A stretch of 64,000 nt of DNA from Spironucleus salmonicida (lineage: Eukaryota; Fornicata; Diplomonadida; Hexamitidae). Positions 13,044 to 23,340 of the stretch are shown in pieces. The notes beneath the pieces are model-generated. The model saw nothing but the letters and a program-made list of their open reading frames with translations. It had not been told where the DNA came from and did no database searches. The translations under genes and the position numbers were made by a program. Position 1 is the stretch's first letter; the number at the start of each line of letters is the position of its first letter. The stretch spans positions 938,001-1,002,000 of the forward strand of contig CM035322.1 in assembly GCA_000497125.2 (NCBI GenBank). The letters run 5' to 3'.

Positions 13044-16000
13044 ATGTAGGCTGAAATTTCAAAGTTACTATAAATGCTGTTTTAACTAGGTTACCCGTAA
13101 TAGTTAATATAAACGCACTAATAAACTCTTTCTCCACCTTCTGACTATGACTTAGCTACACAAACTCTGCTTAATATAATTAGATATCTACTAACAAATT
13201 CGGTTCCAGTATTTGTTAGTTATATTAAGAAAATGAACCCTCAAATTCACGATAATAGAAGTTTGATTACAACTTTTTATTAATCTATTAATTATCTCAA
13301 ATATATTCCTAAAGTTGCCCCAGAAGCTTTTATTGATTAATTTCCAGGAGGCTTGGAAAATTATTAAGATCTACATAACGAAAGAGTCAGATTAGTTAGA
13401 ATTTTTTGTAAGCTACTTATTCAGTTACAGTAGAAATGGGGGAATATAAGTAGTGAAAAATTAAGAGGACATCAAGATTTTACTCTACTTTTACCAAATT
13501 CCAATCAAACTCAATAAAATATGCAATAGCACTACCCCTAGTATAACTAATATTAAGGAGCTGGCTTTTAACCTCCATAATTTTAGTATCCATAAAGTTA
13601 GTTATTGTAGATGCCTAATAACCAATAATAACATTATTTAAGAGAACAGTAATAATAATAGTACTAACCTTTCATACCAGTTTATCCCTAAAGTATTAAT
13701 CCTAGTTAAATATATAGTCTAACAAAGCGTGCAGTTGATCCATCTTTATCAAAACAAGTAAAAAGAGACATGAACAATAAATTAATGATACCGATTGACT
13801 TAATTCCTGAAGATATTTAGGAACGATTAAGAAAGTAGTTTTTAGAAAAAAGATAAAAGAAGAGTTAGAAGAAACATAAAGTATAGCATATAAAGAAATA
13901 ATCTAAAAGACATGAATCATATAGTGATTCTTCGTCTGAAGAATCTTCAGCAGAATATCCAAGAAAAACTTAATCTTCTAAAAAGTATCCCATTAATAAA
14001 TATGAAAATGAATCAGATACATATACATCATCAGAGAGTAATTTGTCTGATGAAGAATATACAAGAAAAAGACATTAGAAGAAGGTTCAAAAGTAAAAAT
14101 AGCATCATAAATCATCTAAAAGGCATTAAGAATCTGATAGTTATTCTAATATGGAAAGTGAATCTGAATCATCTTATGAAGAAAAAAATTTGTCGCGAAA
14201 GAGCAAAAAACATACTATTGTCAAGTAAACTAAGTAAAAAAGAAAATAGGTTGTTTCAAGTTCAGAAAGTGAAGAGTGCAATAGGAAAAAAAGCAATCCA
14301 AAGTAACTTTACAAGTAAGATAAAGATTTAGATAAGTATATTGATGATAAATATAAAAATTAATATAATGATAGGAAAGAGACAGAATTATAACATAGAT
14401 ATCAAACAGCGCTTGATTAAACTCCCGAAGATTTAACTTTGTAATCAAAGTCAGTGCCAGATCAAAATATTTCTAATATATTAAATGCAACTTATGAAAA
14501 AGACCCTGAATTAGCGAGAACTTAGCGTATTAATGATCTAATAAATAAATCTTAAGTAAAAGAACATATGTAAGAAGAAGATATTATTAACAAGTATTTG
14601 GGATAAAATCCCGTTACGATTTCTCCTGATGATATTGACAAATAATTGGGTATTGTAGGTAAATCGGTTACAATAGATGATGAGCCATCCGTTATTATTG
14701 GAAATAAAATGTATGATTTCATAGAACCTCCATCTAATATCGCAAATTAATAAGACCATAATTAAGTACCAAGCTATGATACAAATACCTTAATGAATCA
14801 GTAAACATATCCATAGAATTAAAATTAGGTGCCTCTTTAACCTAATATATTACAGAATAATTTTGAAATGCCATAATCAGTTTCAGAACCCTAGATCTAA
14901 TATCCAGTTTAAAATCAATTTTTACAATAGCCAACTCTACCTACAGAAGGACCATTAAATATTTATACTGAGAACACACCATATCCACCATAAAATTAGG
15001 CAAACTTATTATAACATGGAGATCTAAATAATTTATATAACTAAAATAAGATTCCAATTTAACATAATGATATTTTAACCTAAAATTAACCAATTCCTAA
15101 CTAATTTTAAAATAATAACTACAACATTCCCATGCCTGATATGTTTGACCAAAACTACCAATAATAACTAAACTAAAGCAAAACACCATATGACATCACC
15201 ACAATGCCGAATGTATCGTAAATACCAACTTCTCAAAAAGACCTATTTACGACAGGTAGCGTTATATCACAAGCATAAACCACTGCTTTTCCTGTAAATT
15301 CAGCATACGAATCGGTTCCAGAGTAGATTTACAAAAGTTACAACATATAAACCGTTTCACCACCCAGGTAAAAGCAGAATTAAAATTAAAACTACAATAC
15401 GACCCTCCCTGGTACATAATTGATTCAAGACAACGCCAATCAAAGTTAACACCATGATAGCCAGACACCCCAAGTTCGAACCGAAGAAATACTTCATGTC
15501 CTCGAGACCGAAGACTTCATTCCGCAACACAGGGAGTCCTCACAGATATCGAAAGTTGACAATCTCGCGAAGCCGAATCCGGGCGTTCCATATGTTTCTT
15601 CATCGCAATCTAATTCGTCAAATTAAGGCAAAATCGACCAAATTAACCCGGTAAATTAGCTGTTTAGCAACTCGTACCATGAATCAGCCCCTCAGACCGA
15701 TTAGTTCGTGCACATTCAGCCAAATTTCTCAGCACGCGAGCCCAGCCAGCCCCAAAACATCCTTAAGAAAATAGGCTCCGAAAAGAACATTTTCGACTTC
15801 AATAACAACGAAAATTTCGACTCCGCACCAGGCACCGAATCGTCGATTTCCAACAAACACGTTTCCTTCGACAGGTCGTAATTGCCGGACCCGTCGTCCT
15901 CGTCGTCTGGCAAGGCCCAAAATAATGTATTTACCTCTTAAAATCCTAATAACAACTAAACAACCATTATTACGTCACAAACTACGCCAAAATTCGACCC

Positions 16001-16781
16001 AATTACCCATCAAAACTACACAGACAATAACATTTCAGACCTGCCACCAAACGGCTATTAAGCCTCAAATCGCAACCCTACAAACTCATTTTCGACCTCC
16101 AACCAGCCCCAGCCGTCGCAGCCAACAAATATATACCTGCCATCCTCTTCAAATCACAATTCTGACGCATCCACGACCGCACAGCTCCCAGAGGTCGAAT
16201 TTAAGAGCAATTTCCCGATTTACAGAGTCCAGGAGGGCGAAAATTTGCCTGAAATTTCGATCCAAAACAACTCCATGAAATCGGCCGATTTGACGACCTC
16301 GCACCTCCCAAAACCGTCCTCTTCGTCCTCTTCTTCCTACAAAGAAATCGTCAAAACGATCGCCGAATCGCTCACTTCCTCGGCCAGAATTCTGAACGAA
16401 ATGAACGAAAATCCGACGATTTCGACGCTGCGGGCCGCCCAAACGGACCGGAATATGCTCTTTTCGACGGAGCGGGCCCTGAAAAACAGTAGAATTTCGT
16501 TCACGGAATCAAGTTTGAGCGCGCGGCGTGAAAACATGAAAAGCGAGCTCGAGGAACTCAAAAAGAGCGAACTTTTGCTCATGAAATCGAAGAGCCAGCG
16601 GCAGAAAATCGAGAGCTCGGAGGTGTCGAATACGGCGCGCCTGCAGGCGCTGCTCCAGAAGGGAAAATCGCTACTGAAGGACATGAGCGAAATCGGCTCC
16701 ATTCAGTTCAGCGGGTCCGAGAGCGCGCCGCGGGAGCGCTCGTACAGCAAACGCAGCAGTTTGCAGAGTAGCAATAAATGA
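13044..16781 (+). CDS. Gln/Ser-rich protein with a CEP44-like N-terminal domain
   Basis: One frame of 1,245 residues ends at TGA 16779-16781. The ATG at 13044 is the first Met after an in-frame TGA at 12993. Residues 1 to about 130 resemble the CEP44 domain in layout: an early LFQLGYP, then a helix LLNIIRYLL, a NRSLITTFYQSINYL segment, and a final RVRLVRIFCKLL helix. CEP44 is a centrosome and spindle protein, so a basal-body role is possible but inferred. The middle is low-complexity: basic and Ser-rich (about 200-360), then Gln/Asn/Pro-rich with Gln mostly TAA/TAG. The last about 170 residues contain charged helices (for example MKSELEELKKSELLLMKS) likely to form a coiled coil. The 5' two thirds are AT-rich, whereas 15450-16781 is GC-rich and uses few TAR codons. 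The gene itself is secure; the CEP44 assignment is moderate. Confidence 0.7.
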
Positions 16782-16814
16782 GGAGTGAAAAAATTATATA
16801 TATTGTTAGATATA

Positions 16815-17160
16815 ATAATATGTGTGTGGAAGGGGGAAATTTTGTTTTTGTGATATAATGTTAAATTTTGGCTGATTGGGTGGCTATGTGACGTTATGGG
16901 GAGTGAGAACGGAAATTTAATGATTTGGTAGGTAGGGTAGAGACATGGTAGTGGTGGTAGGTGTAAATTTGCATGATAGTTTAAAACTTAAAAAGGTTAT
17001 TATAGGTATTGGGAAATATTGATTTGCAGGATATTGCGGGTAAATGATGTGTAACGGGGTAGATTATCTAGTAAAGATGAGATAAGCAGGTTTACTTGCA
17101 ATTTTATGCCTAATTTAATGAGGGTCTGGTGTTGGTGTTTATTTAGAATTTGATGTTTTA
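16815..17160. other. G-rich, C-poor strand-skewed spacer downstream of the CEP44-like gene
   Basis: The plus strand here has many G runs (AGGGGG, TGGGT, TGGGG, GCGGGT, CGGGG) and very few C. Nothing else in the window is as skewed. The minus strand is free of TGA over long stretches simply because it lacks G, so open frames there are not evidence of coding. I see no supported gene from 16782 to 17393. Confidence 0.6.
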
Positions 17161-17393
17161 TAGAATAAATGAAAAATAATGTTGTTAATTAAATTGGTAT
17201 TAACCAATTTGTACCATATTAATGCATAATAACCTAAAACTGATCACGTTTAAATTTAAAATAGTGTAATCGTAAATTAAATTAAGTAAAACAAGTACTT
17301 ATGGCAATACGTTATTGATCAATTTTGAAGTCTATCTAAATTATTGAAACTGAGGTAAATATATATTATTTGATTAATACTATCCAATATTCA

Positions 17394-17879
17394 TCACTAT
17401 AAACTTTTCAGGATTTCATCATATATTTCTATTCCGAATTACTCATCATCCTCACAGAAACCAAACCTACCTATTTCCATTTACTTTTATGAAATTTCAA
17501 CTGTTTGTTCACCGTCAATATTTTTGATAGTCTGCTAAGGCAAAGTAAGAACCTTAAAAAAATCTACATTACCTTAACCATATGATACGAAATTCATAAA
17601 TACACCAGATATAAGAAAAACTAAAGATGCAGCAGTCATTGCATGGGCTGAATTTTCATCATGAATAGTTAGTGTAAAATTTTAGTTCGGATAGCGCTAG
17701 TGTATAATTTACTTATAAAGTATAGTGCAAATAAGCGATTTGGCTTTAGATTATGAGTTGATGGTTAAAAATGGAGATTTATTTGAAACGGGTTTATTTA
17801 ATATTGCATATGTGTAGGTATCTTCTGTTGATATGGTAACAGTAGAATGAGTCTATGAGTGAAAATAATTTATCTTCAT
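17394..17879 (-). CDS. RNase PH-fold protein, probable exosome core subunit (Rrp46-like)
   Basis: A 161-residue frame runs from ATG (17879-17877) to TGA (17396-17394). The segment LTIHDENSAHAMTAASLVFLISGVFM matches in layout the RNase PH-fold core of eukaryotic exosome ring subunits, where a short strand with D.GS is followed by an Ala/Ser-rich helix and DAGIPM. The earlier ISTEDTYTYAILNKPVSN resembles the strand pair with VYGP in Rrp46. These subunits form the inactive hexameric ring of the RNA exosome that processes and degrades RNA. No catalytic phosphorolysis residues are evident, as expected for the eukaryotic ring. At 161 residues it is shorter than the usual about 230, mostly at the N terminus. 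The gene is likely real; the family call is by eye and moderate. It is preceded by a clear promoter-like block. Confidence 0.5.
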
Positions 17880-17928
17880 TTGAGAAAGGGAAAGTATAAA
17901 AGTCTATAATATTATATATAATATATAC
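17880..17928 (-). promoter_or_regulatory. Putative core promoter of the RNase PH-fold gene
   Basis: On the minus strand, TATATATTATATATAATATTATAG is followed about 10 bases later by CTTTCCCTTTCTC and then the ATG at 17879. It is one of the cleanest examples of the recurring AT tract plus pyrimidine patch layout. Confidence 0.45.
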
Positions 17929-18390
17929 CATAATTTTAATTACTATTAATCTTATATAAAGCTTTGTTGAGTCACATGATCTTATTATTAATGCATTCAT
18001 GGGTTATATAAATTTAGATTTATTCATAAATGACTCAGCATTCTAAAATTAAAATAACTAAAAATATAATAATTATAATATAATATAAATATCCAATAAT
18101 GAAGAATGATTATAAAATTATAGGAGAATAACTAATTAACTACATGAGCTTACGTCATAAGTATATAAATATTATAACCTAAATATAAAACGAACATTTG
18201 TAGCTATTATAAAATATTGTACTTATTTATCCATAACTTTAACTATTATAAAACGAACTAAAATACGAGAGCAATATATATAAACTAACATAGTTTAATA
18301 AAAAATATACTATAAATTAATCATTTTTCCATATTATTTTTTCTACGTTCCACCTACCATTTGCTTCTGCCAAAATTAATTTATAAATAA
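17929..18390. other. AT-rich spacer
   Basis: I see no supported gene, RNA or repeat in this stretch. Short open frames occur but have no convincing start, composition or family resemblance. Confidence 0.5.
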
Positions 18391-18596
18391 ATGTAAATAG
18401 AATAACCACAATTAAAACAATTAAAACAACTTTATCCAAAAGATAAATCTAAGTATTAAAAGATAATAAATCTTCTCGTAATTTAAATTCTAATTTAAGA
18501 GAAAAGTTTCATTTAATTCAATCTGGGGTGCTAAAACTGGATAAGAAATAACTATTGAATTCGCATCTAATAAGAAATCGTTAAACTTTTGAATGA
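18391..18596 (+). pseudogene. Possible small gene broken by a frameshift
   Basis: An ATG at 18391 opens a protein-like frame (MQIEQPQLKQLKQLYPKDK). About 25 codons in, the coding-like signal moves to another frame (SSRNLNSNLREKFHLIQSG) that ends at TGA 18594-18596. The total of 206 bases is not a multiple of three. It could be a decayed small gene, a frameshifted gene or chance. No family is recognised. From 18597 to 18910 I see nothing. Confidence 0.2.
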
Positions 18597-18910
18597 CCTT
18601 TTCTATTATTTAGTGTATTTTTTGATATTTATTTATTGAGTGATGCTGAAAGAATGAACGCAGTTTAAAATCATTTTGATTTAATTAATTTTGTATGATA
18701 CTTAAAAACAATGTTATAAAAACTAAAAGACTTTAACGAATATAAACAAATGTAAATATTTCAGTTAATTAATTTTTACCAGTATGATAATAATTCTAAT
18801 ATCAATTAATTTTTAACTCAATAAGTTTAACTTAAGTAGTGATTAAGGCTATTATTATTTTCACTGAATAATAATTAATATAATAATGACTACAGTGAAA
18901 AAGTTCGATT

Positions 18911-19900
18911 TCACTTATATAGTTCAACAAAGCTTCCACTCATACCATCCAAATCCATGCTTAAGCTTATTTCTTTAGCACCAGTACCACTCCAAAGTCC
19001 TTTTATATATTTTAGAGATATTGCGAAATCAGCATAATCTTAGGCTTCATTAGCAAGTTGTTTCTTTAGTAAAATTAGTGAATCTGCAGCAGCTTACGTT
19101 TTAATCTCATCAATCAAAGCCTCTCCTTCAGATATATTTTTAATTCTTGTTTACTCGCCTAAACCTTAATATTATAGAACAGCTTTCTGCGCCTCGGATG
19201 CACATTTGGTACAATCACTAGAAGCGTCAGCTTTAATGAGTTCAGCCCGACGTTAACGTTCAGTAAGCATTCTTGTTGCCAAACTTTATAATAATGAATC
19301 ATCTGGAATAACTTCTGCAACAAAAATAGCTCTTAAGCGAACACCCCACTGAGAAAATGTTTCAGAATAACGAGAAACAGCTAGTTCAGATAAAGCTTGC
19401 TGACATAAAGTACATTCTTCAAAAGTATATTCGGAGAAAAGTTCATTAACTTATGCCTAAACAGCATTATAAATAGCCGATTAAAGGTTATCAACTTCAT
19501 AAATACAACGTCTAACATCATCTATAGATATAATTAAAAACACAGTAACCTTGACTGGAATAGCATCTTTTGTATAAACTTACATTTGTGGAAGCAATAA
19601 AACATCTTCACGTAAATCTACTATTGAGTCATAAGTTGGTATTCTAATTAGAGTATTATTATCAGAATCAGCTGATACTTTTGTCCAGGAAAATTTTCTA
19701 AATTTATCAACAAATGGTACGCGACAGTGCAGGCCTGGTTTCATAATTTTGTGAATCTATCCCATACGCTCAGAAATTGCATTACATTCCTGAGGAACAA
19801 TGACACAGCAGCATGATATGAGTTGTCCCATAATCCATGCAATAGCGATCGCGGTACCGACGACGGCGAACGGAATCCACAACCCTAGAGTATTGAGCAT
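18911..19900 (-). CDS. SPFH/band 7 (stomatin-HIR type) membrane protein
   Basis: A 329-residue frame runs from ATG 19900 to TGA 18913-18911. It has an N-terminal hydrophobic segment (about residues 8-30, ending in a CCC cluster), then the SPFH domain: IVPQECNAISERMGQIHKIM, the PGLHCRVPFVDKF motif, and a YTKDAIPVKVTVFLIISI strand pair. A charged, Ala-rich helical region (about 210-270, RMLTERQRRAELIKADAS) precedes the C terminus, as in stomatin/prohibitin/HIR proteins. Such proteins oligomerise on the cytosolic face of membranes and organise microdomains. Which membrane is involved cannot be told. The start is supported by the hydrophobic segment directly after the Met. It lies 56 bp downstream of a small ORF on the same strand and uses many TAA/TAG codons except at its GC-rich 5' end. 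Confidence 0.85.
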
Positions 19901-19956
19901 TTAGAAAAACGTAAGATATAATATTAATAATATAGTATAATATTTATATAGTATGT

Positions 19957-20280
19957 TCAGGTCAATTAATTGGTTTCTACAAATTACCATGATAATTATA
20001 GGTGATAACTGTCGCAAACACTTCGTATCTTGTCTCTGTTAAGCCAGCTACACTGGATTTCTCCTATGATGTCATATTTTTGTAAAATATTAAGCTAAAT
20101 TGCGATCCACGGCAGCAGCGTCTCGTCAACGATTTCCAGTTTTATGATATCCAGCTCAATCAGCTTCGCGCGCACGCCAGATATTTTTTTAAGATCCCTC
20201 AAGGCGTTTTCTGGGTTGATCGAAAAGAACTTCATCAACATTAATAGCGTTCGCACAAAAGCATTATAAACAAGGATCAT
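19957..20280 (-). CDS. Small ORF overlapping the stop of the upstream AAA gene
   Basis: An ATG at 20280-20278 shares one base with the TGA (20282-20280) of the upstream AAA gene, giving TGATG. The frame continues 107 residues to TGA 19959-19957. The first 60 residues are GC-rich with codon-like third positions (LRDLKKISGVRAKLIELD, ETLLPWIAIQ), so this frame looks translated. I do not recognise it. It may be an independent protein made by reinitiation, or the true C terminus of the AAA protein reached by a -1 frameshift or a base missed in assembly. Only 56 bp separate it from the SPFH gene. Confidence 0.45.
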
Positions 20281-21581
20281 CACTCGCTTCCTTCCACTAA
20301 AATTTCCTCTTCCTTGGGAGCGCCGTTTTCGCCCAAAACTACCTTCAGTCCGAGCCTACCGAACCTTGTCAGCGCGTCGTCCACCTTTTCTATCGCCGTT
20401 GCGACGACGAAAACTTGATCGTTCTGCCTGGCACCGTCCAGCTCAGTCAGCAGGGCCGTCAAAAGCCGCGTGTTGCTGTCTTTGGCCTCGCGATCTCCAA
20501 AAATGGCGTCGATTCCCTCAATGACGATGACGGCCGGCGCGCGCTGCCGGGCAGCCCGGAACATCTCCCTGAGGTTCATTTCTGACTCCCCAACGTACAT
20601 TGAGAGTATCTGCTGTAGTTTGAACTGAAAAAGCGAGTAAATTTCGAGAGTAGAGAGAAAATTCGTAATCAAAGTCGTTTTTCCGGACCCAGAAGCGCCC
20701 ATAATTAGTACGTTTTGGGGAACGAAGTCGTACTTTTTAGCAATTTCTGGAAATTTAACAAAAGGAGTGAAATTGTGAATTAGATTTGCAATTTCAGTTT
20801 GGTGCCATTTAGTCTCAAATTTGACCCTCGGCTCAAACTACTCGAGACCGGTCTGAGCATGCTTTACCTGTCTTACCGCGTCCAAAACGCTCCTGTTCAA
20901 CAAAAAAATTTAACAAACTCGTTCTAGTTCGCCCTTTGTATAATTTACAGTTCTATTTGAGATTTCAATTTGATTTTGATTTTCCACTCCACAAAGTTAG
21001 CAAATATAAATTCTTTCGCTTAAAGTGAGTTGATTTTTCAAAATTTCGCTTCCAAAGCGGCCGTTTCTTCGCAGCGCGGCATCAAGTTTATTAGCATTTT
21101 CGCAAATACAGACTGCATAAAAGGGGTTGGCTGCATGCAGAAATTTTAGTAATTTTGTCGTGTTTTAGAGTTGTGTTTCAGTTGCAAACTCGCTTCGCTA
21201 CGGCGTCAGATTTTCGAGATTTTTGAAAATAAGAATTCCATTAAAATTTGTATATTAATTTATATTATCAATGCTATTAACAAATTTATAGTTCAAATTC
21301 ATAGACTTTGCCAGATCGAGAACGAGCGTTGTACGGCCTGAATTGTTGGGACCTGAAATTATTATATTTGATTTAATATGAATTTGTAGCTACTTCAAAA
21401 TTTCTGGGTTTAGAGAAGGTTAATCTCGGAAATATGGTATTTTCTCTGGTAATTTGATTACAAACTCTTGTAAATAGTGAATGGTACTGGTATTCGTATT
21501 AATAGTTGTATTAAGTATATTAATAGAGGCATTTGGAGCGATTGGCATATATAATAAAAGGTTTTCTAAATGGGACGACAT
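20280..21581 (-). CDS. Tandem (type II) AAA protein with degenerate ATPase motifs
   Basis: A 433-residue frame runs from ATG 21581 to TGA 20282-20280. Two AAA modules are visible. The first has a P-loop-like GPNNSGRTTL (about residues 72-81) in which the catalytic Lys is replaced by Arg, and a sensor/Arg-finger-like DAALRRNGRFGSEI. The second has an intact Walker A, GASGSGKTT (about 294-302), followed by YVGESEMNLREMFRAARQ, typical of Cdc48/NVL/Afg2/Pex-type AAA domains. Its Walker B reads VIVIEGIDAIF, so the usual DE is EG. ALLTELDG and RFGRLGLKV follow, then the frame stops without a normal lid. Type II AAA proteins unfold or remodel protein complexes, but the altered motifs suggest weak hydrolysis or a structural role. 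The GC-rich 3' part continues straight into the overlapping small ORF. Confidence 0.7.
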
Positions 21582-22263
21582 AATGGGTGAAAATACAGTA
21601 ATCGAGTCGTTACTTTATATTTTATTGAGTTTTTGTGCTTAGAAAGATTCATAGCTTATTAGCTTGTGGTTAGATTCCAACTAATATTGTAGTTATATAG
21701 TTTGTCCAAAGCTAGCACAAAAATATAGGGGTGATTTTATAACCGAAACTAAATAATGTTTTTAATCATTGAATATCTACACGATGTCATTCTACTGAAA
21801 ATTTTTATCTGTGATTGGTATAGTTAAGAAATAGTTCATTTAAAGTGGAGTATCAATATATAATTATATTATAAATACTCATATGATAAGACTTTTAGAC
21901 ATAAAAACCATTTTCTCTCCACCTCTTGGCTTGTAAAATGAACGCCCATAGTCTATCTGTGATAACTTACCTTCAAAATTGATAGTAGTTGTTGATAATG
22001 AAGTTTAATGTTTGTTCTATAGCTTTTACTTTCTAACAAATGTTTATTAAGGAAGTTGGACAAACGTAAGCGCAAGCTTGTTCTATAAAGTATTTTCATA
22101 TATTGGAGGTGGACAGTAAAGTTTCTAAAGAGATTTAGGAGCAAAAAATAGAACATCGGTATTATTTATGTTGAAACTTTATTTCCGCATTATAAAAAGA
22201 TTTTAAGGACATAATATTACTACTAACTATTGATAATTTTCCATCTCAAAAAATGAATATTAA
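21582..22263. other. Spacer between divergent genes
   Basis: This stretch is AT-rich and holds the upstream region of the AAA gene (TTTTCACCC just before its ATG, with TATAAAG further out). A 58-residue plus-strand frame at 21998-22174 is possible but unsupported. Confidence 0.4.
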
Positions 22264-22857
22264 ATGGAAATCGAAGGGAGTAGTTAGTAATACGATATTA
22301 ATCCAGCAGGCTTTAAAATATCACATTTTTTGCCTACTTCGGTAGATGCATCCGGCATTGGTACTGTTCCACTCAAAATGACTCCCCCGAAATAACATTG
22401 TATAAATGTTAATGTATTTGATAATTATGATTATGAAAAATCTTTTTAAGCATCTGCAATTTTAAATGAATATGATTTTGAATCCCGAGCATCAGCAACA
22501 TAAATTATGGTTTAAGAAGAACGGTATAAAAATTATATTTATGGTGATGCAGATTATTTTATTCAATGGGAGAAGATTGTTAAGAAAGAATATACTAAAT
22601 TACTTTTAGAGAAAGGACCTCCACATAATTCCTATGATGGTGCAACTGGATTACCACTTATTAGTATTTATAATAGAGAGTTAAGTTAAACCGGCAAGCA
22701 CTATCGGAGACATAGTATGGCATATCCACCACATAGAATAAATCATTTTTTATCTCATCCAGAGATTATTGAAAAGCAGCAGTAAGTAAGAAGATCAAGT
22801 TTGACGCTTCAAAATTGTACTCATTGTGAATTAACAGATTTACTATCAAGCGAATGA
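22264..22857 (+). CDS. Protein of unknown function, 197 residues
   Basis: An ATG at 22264 opens a frame that ends at TGA 22855-22857, with several Gln encoded by TAA/TAG. The protein is soluble-looking and rich in Tyr, His, Pro and charged residues, with stretches such as EERYKNYIYGDADYFIQWEK and HYRRHSMAYPPHRINHFL. Near the C terminus is a CTHCEL pair of cysteines. There is no signal peptide, membrane segment or repeat. The mixed, protein-like composition and the sharp contrast with AT-rich flanks support a real gene. I do not recognise a family. Confidence 0.6.
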
Positions 22858-23340
22858 TGTTATTTTATTGGAGATTTAGTTTAATCTGTTTATTTTAGTT
22901 TTATTATCATAAATATTCATTCAATATGAAACATTCTGTAAATAATTATAATATTTAGAGTAATATTTTTCATATTATTTATATAATTTTATGGCTAGTT
23001 TTTAAATTAATCTTTATTAAATATTAAAGTTATGATTTAATAATTTTGATAGAGAATTATTTAATTAAATTCAATTGCTGAGTATCTTTAATTTTCATTT
23101 AGTTTTAATGTGAATTAGATTTATACTTTACTGATACAATTGTAAACATTAAAATAAAGAATATTTTATAGTTTACGACAAAATTTGAAATTTGGTAGGT
23201 TACTTCAAATTAAAGTGAATATAACTATACATTCCGCAAACATATTATACAATCATTAGATTTCGATAATTATCAATAAAATTATTATTATTATTTAAAT
23301 AAAATAATATAAAATAAGTCATAGAAAACTAAATAACTTT
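22858..23340. other. AT-rich spacer between convergent genes
   Basis: No gene, RNA or clear repeat is visible. It separates the stop of the plus-strand gene at 22857 from the stop of the minus-strand gene at 23341. Confidence 0.5.

Noticed and set aside
17794-18000. Minus-strand 68-codon frame
   Set aside because: It overlaps the start of the RNase PH-fold gene in another frame and is AT-rich without protein-like features.
21998-22174. Plus-strand 58-residue frame starting MKFNVCS
   Set aside because: Some protein-like character, but it is short, unmatched and has no promoter-like block; not strong enough to list as a gene.
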